Assembly (NCBI RefSeq): GCF_014695715.1
Contig: NZ_JACJOT010000004.1
Location: 1-64,000 of the forward strand
Source: Microcoleus sp. FACHB-68
GTDB taxonomy: Bacteria; Cyanobacteriota; Cyanobacteriia; Cyanobacteriales; Oscillatoriaceae
DNA: 64,000 nt
Direction of reading: 5' to 3'
Shown here: one piece after another, positions 9,001 to 15,064 of the stretch
Layout: the number at the start of each line of letters is the position of its first letter
Numbering within the stretch: position 1 is the first letter of the stretch
Translations under genes and position numbers: made by a program
Notes under the pieces: generated by a model
Told to the model about the DNA's origin: nothing
The model's database searches: none
Seen by the model: the letters and a program-made list of their open reading frames with translations, nothing else

Positions 9001-11934
9001 CAGTACGATAAACTTTACGGCGGTTCGGGTTCTGACCGGCTACATGGTGGACCTGGTAACGATTCTCTCTATGGGGGAATCGATCAGGACTATCTCTATG
9101 GCGATGACGATAATGATGACCTCCGGGGTGACAACGGTTATGACGTTCTTTCTGGTGGGAATGGTAATGACTCTCTCTATGGCGGGCTAGACGAAGATCG
9201 TCTCTATGGTGACGCAGGCGACGATTTGCTCAATGGTGAAGATGGCAAAGATGAACTCCACGGCTCTGACGGTCAAGATACCCTGAACGGCGGTAATGAT
9301 AAGGATTATCTGTTTGGGGGTCGTGGAAACGATGTTCTAGATGGGGGTGCTGAGGACGACACAGTTATTGGTGAAGAGGGGAATGATACTCTCCTGGGCG
9401 GCGATGGCAACGACTACCTCGATCCTGGGATTGGTAACGATACCATTGATGGGGGTTCTGGTCACGATACCTTACGCTTGGCCGGCACGAAGGAAGACTA
9501 TAAGATTACCAACACATCGACGGGATACCGAATTGAGGGTCCCAATGGTGATGTCAAAATCGTGAGGGGAGTTGATGCCTTTGACTATCAGCTTGCCTAT
9601 AATAACACCTCCACAACCACAAGCCTTACAGGCGCTCAAGTCAGGAAATACTACAGCAGCCGTGTCATCGACGGTTACATTTCTAGCGGCAAGGTGTTCT
9701 TCGATGCCAACTTAAACGGGATGTTGGATGAGGGAGAATCCTTTACAATAACCCAGGCTGATGGTGACTTCGACCTGAACGTGGAGGTCGAGAAGTTTGA
9801 TACGAACCAAAATGGTGAACTTGACTACACTGAAGGCCAATTTGTCCTGATGGGAGGGATGGATATACTCTCCGGGGTGGATGCAGCAACCGGCTTAGCA
9901 ATGGCGACCCCACTCACTTCAACTTTGGAGTCAACGGTTGTCACCCCGTTAACGACGATGATCGCCGAGTTAGTGAAGCAAGGTACTGACCCAGCAACGG
10001 CTCAAACTCAAGTCAAAGCAGCATTAGGACTGCCGGCTGATGTTGATTTGGGCAGCTACGACCCCTTAGAAGCGATCGCCAATGGGGACGCGAAGGGCGT
10101 ATCGGTGTTTGGCTCGATGATTATGGTGCAAAACACCATCGTCCAGATGGCAAAATTCATCGATGGGGTTTCGGCAACAGAAGTTGCACAGCTGGCATTT
10201 AGTGGGATTGCTGCGCTCGCCAACCAAACCAAGGCCGGCACGACTGTAGATTTGGATAAAGCAGAAACTATCCAAGCGATTCTCCAAGAAGCCATTACCA
10301 AGGCAGCACAGTCTGACGCTACCATCAACCCGACAGCACTAGCAGCTACCGCTACTGCTGCCGCTCAAGTCATGGCTTTGGGCAATCAAATGGTCAAGGA
10401 ACTTGTCCTGAGCGGTCGCCCCATCAAAGATATTGCCCTGGAAATTACCAAACTGCAGGCGGTATCCGTCGGTCAAATTGCGGTGGGACTGCCGGAATTG
10501 GCGGCGGGAACTGTCTCAATTGAAGATTTCCTCGCTAATAACACCAAGGAAGCAATCCTCTCTCGGATGGCGAAGGTGCAGGTGAATGACCCCACGATTC
10601 GCCCCGTTGTCGAGGATAACCCAACTGAACCGACTGAACCGACTGAACCAACTGAGCCAACTCAACCAACTCAACCGGCGTTCTCTAACTCTCCAAATAC
10701 CAGCACCAGCACAGCCACTGACAATTCCCCAACCAGCACCGCTACAGAAGATTGCACTTGCCCAGAAATGCCGGCCCTAACACCGGCTAATATGAGCCTT
10801 GCCATGACCATGACCGGCACCGAAGCAGATGACGCCCTCATGGGTTCTGAAGCGGCAGACGGCATTCAAGGTAACGCCGGCAATGACATGGCAATGGGAA
10901 TGGAAGGCGACGATATCATCGTTGGCGGTAATGGCACCGAACTGAGCACCGGCGATGCCGATCTGCTCTTCGGCAATGCCGGCAGTGACATGATGACCGG
11001 CAATACCGGCAACGATAGCATCCACGGTGGCCAAGGCAACGATCTCGCCTTAGCCGGCAAAGATCACGACTGGCTCGACGGCAACATGGGAGACGATACT
11101 CTCAGCGGCGATCTGGGGAACGACACGGTTTGTGGCAGCAGCGAACAAGATTTAATCTACGGACAAATCGGCGATGATATGTTGTTCGGCAATGCCGGCA
11201 TGGACAGCATTTCTGGTGGCGAGGGTAATGACATCATGTATGGCGGCAAAGACAACGATCTGTTGCATGGTGATGCCGGCAACGATCTGCTCTCTGGTGA
11301 TGCCGGTGATGATAGTCTCTGCGCCGACGATGGGGACGATACCGTGATCGGTGGTACCGAACAAGACACCCTCTGCGGCGGTAATGGCAATGACTTGCTG
11401 TTCGGTAATGTGGGCCAGGATTCGCTTGATGGCGGTGCCGGCAATGATTCGATTTATGGTGGCAAGGATAATGACAATCTTGCCGGCGATGAAGGTGCGG
11501 ATCTGCTGATGGGTGATGTCGGTGATGATTCTATCAGTGGCGGTGCCGGCAACGATCTACTGTATGGCAATGCCGGCAAAGATGCTCTTAATGCCGGTGA
11601 GGGTGATGATTCACTCTACGGTGGCAAGGATGATGATACGCTCATCGGTGGCAGTGGTAGCAATCTCCTGTGTGGCGACATGGGTAGCGATAGCCTGACA
11701 GGCGGTGCCGGTATTGACCGCTTTATGCTCAAGTTGGGTGCCGGTGGCGATACCATCTCTGATTTCACAGACGGGCAAGATTTACTCGTTTTAGATAGCA
11801 CGCTCACCTTCGCGCAATTAACTATCACCCAAGGTAGTAATGGGGCGTTAATTAATGTTGGAAATGAACTGCTCGCTACGTTGAGTAATGTTGATTCCAC
11901 CTTGCTCACTCAGCAAGATTTCTCTCTGGTGTAA
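1..11934 (+). CDS. Giant secreted Ig-like / RTX calcium-binding protein, 5' end outside the window
   Basis: The frame is open from base 1, so the N-terminus lies upstream; 3977 codons are visible. In window residues, about 1-1650 are tandem Ig-like domains of roughly 95 residues, with recurring FTVTATFSE, NFTAVD and TYTFDVTP motifs and a DSAGNNNTAA-type ending. About 1650-2325 is a unique beta-rich region ending in a helix. About 2330-2820, 2915-3160 and 3605-3905 are RTX nonapeptide blocks (GGxGxDxLx). Between the last two lies a segment with two EF-hand-like loops (DANLNGMLDEGE, DTNQNGELDYTE) and a Pro-rich TEP/TQP linker. The C-terminus carries the FTDGQDLLVL-type end common in RTX proteins. 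RTX proteins normally leave by type I secretion and fold when they bind Ca2+; a surface adhesin or sheath role is inferred. No transporter gene lies in the window. Confidence 0.9.
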   Translation, partial: PGAVAIDAAGNNNTAATALTRTFDSLAPSVSLTSAAGTTVNAPFTVTATFSEDVSNFIAGDINVANGSVSNFVAVDARTYTFDVTPTADGSVNVDIAGAVATDSAGNNNTAATQLSRTFDNTTPAVTLNTTASGTTNNPFTVTATFSENVTGFNATDITVGNGSVSNFIAVDGQTYTFDVAPTADGIVTIDVVANAAQDAVGNNNTAATQLSRTYDATSPAVTLTSAAGTTVNAPFTVTATFSEDVSNFIVGDINVANGSVSNFVAVDARTYTFDVTPSADGTVTVDVAAATATDTAGNSNTVATSLTRTYDNTTPALTLNTAASANTNAAFTVTAAFSENVTGFDASDLNVANGSVANFTAVDGQTYTFDVAPTADGIVTIDVVANAAQDAVGNNNTAATQLSRTYDATSPAVTLTSAAGTTVNAPFTVTATFSEDVSNFIAGDINVGNGSVSNFVAVDARTYTFDVTPTADVTPTADRTVTVDVAAAVANDSAGNNNTAAAQLSRTFDSTGPIVSLNSTAPANTNTAFSVTATFNTDVTGFDATDLVVGNGSVSNFTAVNGTTYTFDVTPTAEGSVTVNVPSGVAQDSATNPNTASVQLLRTYDTTVPTATLTSTAPATVTGAFNVTASFSENVTGFTGTDVTLSNGSLSNFTAIDARTYSFTVTPTAQGAVTVAVPGAAATDVAGNNNTAAPQLSRTFDSVVPTATLGAITPNPSNSSISSVPITFSEAVTGLDLADLTLTRNGAAVSLAGATLSGSGTSYTIGNLAGLTGTEGNYTLTLNASGSGITDAAGNALSANTSSSWSTDTTVPTATLTSTAPATVKGAFNVTATFSENVTGFTGTDVTLSNGSLSNFTAIDARTYSFTVTPTAQGAVTVAVPGAAATDVAGNNNTAAPQLSRTFDSVVPTATLGAITPNPSNSSISSVPITFSEAVTGLDLADLTLTRNGAAVSLAGATLSGSGTSYTIGNLAGLTGTEGNYTLTLNASGSGITDAAGNALSANTSSSWSTDTTVPTATLTSTAPATVKGAFNVTATFSENVTGFTGTDVTLSNGSLSNFTAIDARTYSFTVTPTAQGAVTVAVPGAAATDVAGNNNTAAPQLSRIFDSVAPTVTINQAAGQADPTAGTTVNYGVVFSETVTGFDATDILLGGTANPTTATVTGSGTTYNVAVAGMSGAGTVTASVKADAAGDAAGNTSLASSSTDNNVNYNNTPPTVTGITRTNSNPNNAATVNYTVNFSESVTGVDASDFSVTTTDSLTGATVSSVTGSGNSYNVAVNTGTGDGTVQLNLTDNDSIKNNLNVALGGTGVGNGNFSGPSYTLDKTGARVTNVTSTLANGTYRAGTVIPLTVTFSEVVNVGGTPTLTLSSGGIANYAAGSGTNTLTFNHTVGAGQNAADLNATTLSLAGGTIKDATGNNATLTLPAAGGVGSLGANKNIALDTAVPSVTLASSAAAAVRAPFNVSATFSENVTGFVASDLSITNGTVSNFTGTGSNYNFTVTPTASGAVTVNIPASRATDAAGNNNTAATALTRTFDNIAPLVTSVTSSSADGEYKAGAVIPIKLEFLEAVNVTGKPELTLNSGGKAIYVSGSGTNSLSFNYNVGAGQGSVDLDYAGTSALSLAGGTIKDRANNNALLTLPAISGSSSLGGSKNIKIIPSFYSASQLDTYLKKVYQSTPLLDNVKAPLLSTFAAWDSLEKDPANTLTATGTFDGTKIELIPNPTNTFNTPLGSALKALKGYSSHADSQIEDLVTLDKLFGFSIDIPVPTLTITDLRSAPIYNFSIPIEVANQSPVFSLIKDTLGISKLTLTAGLNTATKGGGPFVTATLDRNQNIVDIAGFQINFAGGDLFYGWNEKLEKTLSITPKLLLKNYDLLNDNEPPLKLSGIFTFEKESFTGGFKVEAVNPQEPAPVWNNPFGLFPGSELKNGSIEFKKKFTDPSIGEVLISGDFNYQGNLNITLTGLAIDVAKGVPKTLVLTANERVNLFEVWAMSQMQALPGGQGLPGAEYIQQLQPVKKAMDFLANIIDVNIISVDSLGAKAPLIKFVPESITIGGTTIQPGFAINAQVEAWGQTATLVLEANPFNLEPNAKGSLTLPAIDLGFLKLKGHSNDIDKNAETLGWSLDASSSNVSMAASANLELFGQTVAGVNAIVDGTNISIKDLKLGLDSILAVELDHLNVNFKNKTGSAKGRVKLFGQNLSETNISLQNNQLNITGKMGYDLPVVGNVGASLSITLGSEPSDSKVKVNINGGVLGGLNYELNLADLTSIEDVFEEAADKALDTVIGFVNDAIKGMVKEFNELTSGIVDTLKAVGGYIAGIAYEVLDWVDGNPHSGNNGNNEISGDKWNNVLHGHGGHDKLFGQAGSDYIYGGPNGDQVWAGFGNDWVEGESGDDEIHGENGKDSLYGGDNTDLLYGEWGDDLLSGDSGNDGLHGGSGKDALYGGIDQDYLYGDDDDDDLRGQNGYDFLSGGHGNDILYGGPDQDRLYGDAGNDLLEGEDGTDQLSGSHGEDTLKGGKDKDVLYGGDGHDLLRGGDGDDILYGEDDPFRTKIALPFGTNWTWNNDTLYGENGKDYLFGNIGEDNLNGGDDDDVLDGGSENDKLNGEGGNDFLNGGTGNDELNGGNGKDTLYSQDGNDQLSGNEDDDFLKGEEGNDTLYGGTGKDLLDGGSGNDLLYGERDNDTLYGGDGDDKFYGGENDDLLKGEEGNDSLYGEGNNDTLSGGNGNNTLDGGGGTDTADYQFSSYGVNADLASGHATFSSNKDQLTAIENIIGSAQNDTLIGSAQNNTLFGQSGNDSLGGEDGDDYLDPGSGNDTIDGGEGNNDTLRLVGRTEDYQFTKTSTGWEIVGANGDVKIVSEVENFEYQPLQNASGFLNVEDRFSQDVLDFFKKAEEAIKNTVYEPSVSWQDLLNNSNPHSGNDRNNEIYGDARGNSMYGQRGNDKIVGQRGDDKIWGGPDGDLLYGMDDSDYLDGESGDDELHGNTGNDELHGGDNTDLLYGEEQYDKLYGGSGSDRLHGGPGNDSLYGGIDQDYLYGDDDNDDLRGDNGYDVLSGGNGNDSLYGGLDEDRLYGDAGDDLLNGEDGKDELHGSDGQDTLNGGNDKDYLFGGRGNDVLDGGAEDDTVIGEEGNDTLLGGDGNDYLDPGIGNDTIDGGSGHDTLRLAGTKEDYKITNTSTGYRIEGPNGDVKIVRGVDAFDYQLAYNNTSTTTSLTGAQVRKYYSSRVIDGYISSGKVFFDANLNGMLDEGESFTITQADGDFDLNVEVEKFDTNQNGELDYTEGQFVLMGGMDILSGVDAATGLAMATPLTSTLESTVVTPLTTMIAELVKQGTDPATAQTQVKAALGLPADVDLGSYDPLEAIANGDAKGVSVFGSMIMVQNTIVQMAKFIDGVSATEVAQLAFSGIAALANQTKAGTTVDLDKAETIQAILQEAITKAAQSDATINPTALAATATAAAQVMALGNQMVKELVLSGRPIKDIALEITKLQAVSVGQIAVGLPELAAGTVSIEDFLANNTKEAILSRMAKVQVNDPTIRPVVEDNPTEPTEPTEPTEPTQPTQPAFSNSPNTSTSTATDNSPTSTATEDCTCPEMPALTPANMSLAMTMTGTEADDALMGSEAADGIQGNAGNDMAMGMEGDDIIVGGNGTELSTGDADLLFGNAGSDMMTGNTGNDSIHGGQGNDLALAGKDHDWLDGNMGDDTLSGDLGNDTVCGSSEQDLIYGQIGDDMLFGNAGMDSISGGEGNDIMYGGKDNDLLHGDAGNDLLSGDAGDDSLCADDGDDTVIGGTEQDTLCGGNGNDLLFGNVGQDSLDGGAGNDSIYGGKDNDNLAGDEGADLLMGDVGDDSISGGAGNDLLYGNAGKDALNAGEGDDSLYGGKDDDTLIGGSGSNLLCGDMGSDSLTGGAGIDRFMLKLGAGGDTISDFTDGQDLLVLDSTLTFAQLTITQGSNGALINVGNELLATLSNVDSTLLTQQDFSLV
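511..1322 (+). repeat. 236-bp direct duplication (511-746 and 1087-1322)
   Basis: The two segments read identically, 576 bp apart, and encode the same half-domain plus the start of the next Ig-like domain. They sit inside the giant gene and keep the reading frame. Confidence 0.85.
1399..1434 (+). repeat. 18-bp perfect tandem duplication
   Basis: The unit GATGTCACTCCTACCGCA occurs twice back to back and inserts an extra DVTPTA into one Ig-like domain. It is a fresh slippage-type, in-frame event. Confidence 0.9.
1818..3320 (+). repeat. 609-bp tandem repeat inside the giant gene (2.5 copies)
   Basis: Units start near 1818, 2427 and 3036; the third is partial. Period 609 bp equals 203 codons: one Ig-like domain plus a second domain type (ATLGAITPNPSNSS...). 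From about 2000 to 2665 the sequence recurs at +609 with no difference seen by eye, whereas the first 180 bp of unit 1 has diverged. This pattern fits recent unequal crossover or gene conversion. Confidence 0.9.
6985..9600 (+). repeat. Duplicated RTX module within the giant gene
   Basis: Two copies of one module lie in series. Each begins with an NPHSGN..NNEI motif (near 6990 and 8738), runs through RTX nonapeptides that include LYGGxDxDxLYGD units, and ends with an EDYxxTxTSTG - NGDVKIV - VxxFxYQ segment (near 8490-8595 and 9500-9597). The second copy is shorter, so units were lost or gained after duplication. Confidence 0.7.
10621..10677 (+). repeat. Nine-base repeats encoding a TEP/TQP linker
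   Basis: Six imperfect copies of a CCNACTGAA-type 9-mer encode PTEP/PTQP units. They form a rigid proline-rich spacer before the last RTX block. Confidence 0.85.
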
Positions 11935-11960
11935 ACCTATTTCTGACAACTCGTAAAAAA

Positions 11961-11990
11961 AGCTGCCGATAAATACGGCAGCTTTTTTTA
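11961..11990 (+). terminator. Intrinsic terminator of the giant RTX gene
   Basis: Stem AGCTGCCG (11961-11968), 7-base loop, CGGCAGCT (11976-11983), then a T run. An A run on the 5' side extends the stem and could let it work in both directions. It begins 27 bp after the stop codon. Confidence 0.9.
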
Positions 11991-12070
11991 TTTCAAAATA
12001 TAAGAGAAATCGGACTAACAAAAAACCTACTTTAGGCTTTTACAAGCATGAGCGCATCATGCTTCACCCT

Positions 12071-12229
12071 TTACTCTTCACCACCCGTGGACTCTTCTTG
12101 ATCCGTCGCATTCATGGGTGAGCGCTCTCTTCTAGAAAAGCGACCCGTCGTTGTTTGTTTCCGAAACTGCCGTGCATATTCTCGATTACGCAGTGCTTTT
12201 TCTTTCTTTGGATTGCGGCGTTTTGCCAT
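12071..12229 (-). CDS. Small basic protein of 52 residues, unknown function
   Basis: ATG at 12229 with a GAGG Shine-Dalgarno 7 bases upstream; stop TAA at 12071-12073. The N-terminal 36 residues are very rich in Lys and Arg (MAKRRNPKKEKALRNREYAR...), with an RQFRK segment. The C-terminal third is acidic (ATDQEESTGGEE). It has no cysteines and no membrane segment. The composition suggests RNA or ribosome binding, but this is inference. The gene stands alone between the RTX terminator and a long upstream spacer on its own strand. I have the impression that similar short proteins are common in cyanobacteria, but no family name can be given. Confidence 0.7.
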   Translation of the reverse strand: MAKRRNPKKEKALRNREYARQFRKQTTTGRFSRRERSPMNATDQEESTGGEE

Positions 12230-12621
12230 GTTTACCTCAATAAATAAAAAACAGGAACTTTTCTAAACTTTTGCTGTGCGAGTTTTCTGTGTGCCTTACT
12301 CAGGCGTTTGACGAGCGTTCTGAGTGGAGAGTTATCTATTTCTGGCTCAGAAATCGGTCTTTCCAACTTAGGAGTGTTCTCCTTTCTCGTAAGAGAGGTT
12401 CAACTACTTTAGCCGGCTGACAGCTAAAGCTTTCTGTGAACTTCTCAACCGCTCAACGTTGAACTTTTGTCCAACCGGATCGCTCAACGACTGACGTTAC
12501 CAAACTCGCATCTGCAAGGTATATGATAACAGTTTGGTGACGGAGCCTTCAGAGATTCGTTTCTCTTTTCTCAATTTGCCGAATCAAAATTTAATCTTAT
12601 AGTCCTTGACAAAATTTACAG
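12230..12621. other. Gene-free spacer with several short hairpins
   Basis: The 392 bp between divergent genes should hold promoters for the 52-residue protein (-) and the peroxiredoxin (+). Visible structures are an imperfect hairpin around CTCAG...CTGAG (near 12299-12325) and GGAGTGTTCTCC near 12371. No clear -35/-10 pair or RNA family was recognised. It may contain a long 5' leader or a small RNA. Confidence 0.4.
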
Positions 12622-13086
12622 ATGACGCTTCAACCTGGTGATGTCGCTCCCGACTTTAGCTTACCCGACGCCGGTGGCAACGCAGTTCGTTTAGCAGATC
12701 TGCGGGGAAAGCGAGTTGTACTGTACTTCTACCCCCGCGATAACACTCCAGGCTGCACGAAAGAAGCTTGCGGCTTTAGAGATGCCCACTCCAATTATCA
12801 GGCTCAAGATGTCGTGGTATTGGGTATTAGCACAGATGATGCCAAATCCCACACAAAATTTGCTCAGAAATTTCAACTGCCTTTTCCCCTTCTGTGCGAT
12901 CTCGATGCCAAAGTTGCCACAGCTTATGAAAGCTATGGACTTAAAAAATTTATGGGGAAAGAATTTATGGGCGTTCACCGCACAACGTTTGTGATCGGTG
13001 CAGATGGTAGGATTGAAAAAATCTACCGCAAAGTGAAACCGGAATCCCACGCCGCCCAAATCCTCGCTGACTTGGGACAGTTTTGA
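12622..13086 (+). CDS. prxQ: Peroxiredoxin of the BCP/PrxQ type
   Basis: 154 residues, the usual length for this family. It is a thiol peroxidase that reduces H2O2 and organic hydroperoxides, using thioredoxin as reductant. The active site is NTPGCTKEACGFRD: Cys45 is the peroxidatic cysteine and Cys50 the resolving cysteine five residues on, the spacing of atypical 2-Cys PrxQ enzymes. The downstream Arg of the catalytic set is probably in GVHRTTF. There is no signal peptide, so it acts in the cytosol. No good Shine-Dalgarno precedes the ATG. The Nudix gene follows 130 bp later on the same strand and may share the transcript. Confidence 0.93.
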   Translation: MTLQPGDVAPDFSLPDAGGNAVRLADLRGKRVVLYFYPRDNTPGCTKEACGFRDAHSNYQAQDVVVLGISTDDAKSHTKFAQKFQLPFPLLCDLDAKVATAYESYGLKKFMGKEFMGVHRTTFVIGADGRIEKIYRKVKPESHAAQILADLGQF

Positions 13087-13216
13087 ATTTTGAGTCCCAT
13101 GCCCCATTGTATTTGAGCTATCCTGAGAAAACCTTCAAAGATGCCGGTGTGGCACAACCCACCCTAGCCAAACGTCCTGAAAAATGTCTTCTTGTAGAGC
13201 GAAAGCTTCCTAACTT

Positions 13217-13672
13217 ATGCGTCGTTTATGGCAGTTCGTGCAAACCGTGCTGGGGATTATTTTCCGTCATCCGATCACCGGCACTACCATCATCCCCATA
13301 TTACCTGATGGCAAGATAGTATTAGTTCGCCGGCAAGATACAGGTGAGTGGGGTTTGCCGGGAGGCATTGTGAATTGGGGAGAAGATATTCCCACCGCTG
13401 CTAAACGTGAACTCGCAGAAGAAACCGGACTGGAATTAGTAAAAATTCGCCGGTTAGTTGGCGTTTATTCTGCACCAGATCGCGATCCGAGAATTCATTC
13501 GATCTGCGTTTTGATAGAAGCAGACGTGCAAGGAAATATGCAAATTGAGGATAGTCTAGAAATTGGAGAGGTTCAGGCATTTTCGCCGGCAGACTTGCCA
13601 GAAGGTAAACTTGCCCACGATCACACCCAACAATTACAAGACTATTTAAACGGCCTTACTACCTTAGCTTAA
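13217..13672 (+). CDS. Nudix hydrolase
   Basis: 151 residues. The Nudix box G50-x5-E56-x7-R64-E65-L66-x-E68-E69-x-G71 is complete, so Mg2+-dependent hydrolysis of a nucleoside diphosphate linked to another group is expected. The sequence before the box (LVRRQDTGEWGLPGG) is typical of small Nudix proteins of the ADP-ribose pyrophosphatase/MutT kind. The substrate cannot be read from the sequence. The N-terminus has a hydrophobic stretch (VQTVLGIIF) but no convincing membrane segment. It converges with coaX 153 bp downstream. Confidence 0.88.
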   Translation: MRRLWQFVQTVLGIIFRHPITGTTIIPILPDGKIVLVRRQDTGEWGLPGGIVNWGEDIPTAAKRELAEETGLELVKIRRLVGVYSAPDRDPRIHSICVLIEADVQGNMQIEDSLEIGEVQAFSPADLPEGKLAHDHTQQLQDYLNGLTTLA

Positions 13673-13679
13673 CCAACAC

Positions 13680-13704
13680 TTGGGATATTTTTCTGCTATC
13701 CCAA
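13680..13704. terminator. Hairpin between convergent nudix and coaX genes
   Basis: Perfect 8-bp inverted repeat TTGGGATA/TATCCCAA with a 9-base loop. There is no clear T run, so its function as a terminator is inferred from its position 8 bp after the Nudix stop codon. Confidence 0.4.
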
Positions 13705-13825
13705 CCAATCTAACATCGCCCAAATCATACTCTAAATTAGCCACTAAGCATCTAAATTACCGATTTAAGTGGGAAACAAACGCTGTTTATCTTTTTCCTC
13801 TTTAGCCCCTAATCTTGGCTTAATT

Positions 13826-14656
13826 TTAACGTGATTGATTTCCCGCCAAAACTCGCTCACGAATTCCCCAAAAGATTAGGTGAGGATCAACTATTATTTT
13901 AGCTGCAATTTCATGAGAAAAAACTTGAAGATAGGTAAATAAAACCTGACTATCGCCGCCGGTGAGGGCAACAGAACTGTCTGGGAATTGCCGGCACCAA
14001 TCCTCAATAAAATTGCAGATGCCGGCTAAAAGACTGTAAATAATTCCGCTTTGAATGGCATCTTGGGTATTCAACGCCCAGCGTGAGGGAAGAGATGCTT
14101 CAGAGGAGGTATTGACAAGCGGCAACGCAGCGGTTTTTTGTGAAAGAGACTGCAACTGTAAGCCTAAACCCGGCAAGATTGCACCACCGACAAGCTGCCG
14201 ACGTTGATCTGCGCCGGTAAAGGTTAAAGCTGTGCCGGCATCAATCACTAAAACCGGCCAATTTAACTGGTTGCCGGCACCCCACAAAGCCAAAGCACGG
14301 TCAATTCCCAAGGTGGCATACACACCCAATAAAGGTAAATTATCCAGAGTAATGATCTGCGCCTTGGGATAAATTTGCCAAAGTTTGAGCTGATCTGGAA
14401 CAACAGAAGCGATCCAAAGTGGCGGGGGTTTTGTGTCTGATGGGAATATCTTTGTCTCTACAAAATTGGGCATTTGTTGCAACCAGACATTCGCCTCAAA
14501 ATTGCGTTCTATCAACTGCTTGACTACAGATGCCGGCAGGTGGGGTGTATCCCAAAATCCCTCAAGGGTGCTGCCGGTGAACCGCGCCCAGTGCAGCCGA
14601 GAATTGCCGATCGCCAATGCCAACCAGCTTTTGCTATCTCGCTTTGCTTGATTCAT
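13826..14656 (-). CDS. coaX: Type III pantothenate kinase
   Basis: 276 residues. It phosphorylates pantothenate with ATP, the first committed step of coenzyme A synthesis. Family marks are the N-terminal IGNSRLHWA (the DxGNT-like phosphate loop), TLGIDRALALWGA (the GxDR motif) and VIDAGTALTF with its catalytic-region Asp. A GGAILPG loop follows, and SVALTGGDS is near the C-terminus. It is monocistronic and convergent with the Nudix gene. The first motif reads IGNS rather than DxGNT/S, a variant I take as tolerated in cyanobacterial CoaX. Confidence 0.9.
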   Translation of the reverse strand: MNQAKRDSKSWLALAIGNSRLHWARFTGSTLEGFWDTPHLPASVVKQLIERNFEANVWLQQMPNFVETKIFPSDTKPPPLWIASVVPDQLKLWQIYPKAQIITLDNLPLLGVYATLGIDRALALWGAGNQLNWPVLVIDAGTALTFTGADQRRQLVGGAILPGLGLQLQSLSQKTAALPLVNTSSEASLPSRWALNTQDAIQSGIIYSLLAGICNFIEDWCRQFPDSSVALTGGDSQVLFTYLQVFSHEIAAKIIVDPHLIFWGIRERVLAGNQSR

Positions 14657-15064
14657 GCAAGGAATATTTTGTTATACACCCGAATCTCCCCGCTTGGGGG
14701 GGCAACCCCATGAGGAGGGGAAACATTTGACGTTAGCATTTTGATAATTTAGATTGATATTATATGCAATTTTACATAGCGATTTTAAATTCTGGACTAG
14801 ACATCTTTTGGGGAGCAACGTAAGGCATCTAAGCATTATGCCCTTTACTTTCCGGATGAATGCAAGTACGAACCGCTATCTTAATTGTTTGTGATTATTT
14901 GACGCTCAGTATTTTATCGGGTTCCCGACTTTTTAAAATTAAGTTTCTTTATCAAAAATATAAACAATATTATATAATTTTAATAAAGATTTAAGATTCA
15001 GGTTTTAAATAAAGTCGCAGCTACTTCACGGGTTCAAATTGCCAACTTCCTCGTGGAAAGTCCT
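14657..15064. other. Promoter region between coaX and the GAF histidine kinase
   Basis: 408 bp, divergent and very AT-rich from 14740 on. Near 14688-14720 a C-run/G-run pair (CCCCGCTTGGGGGG then AACCCC...GGGG) could fold. No gene or clear -35/-10 pair was recognised. Confidence 0.4.
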
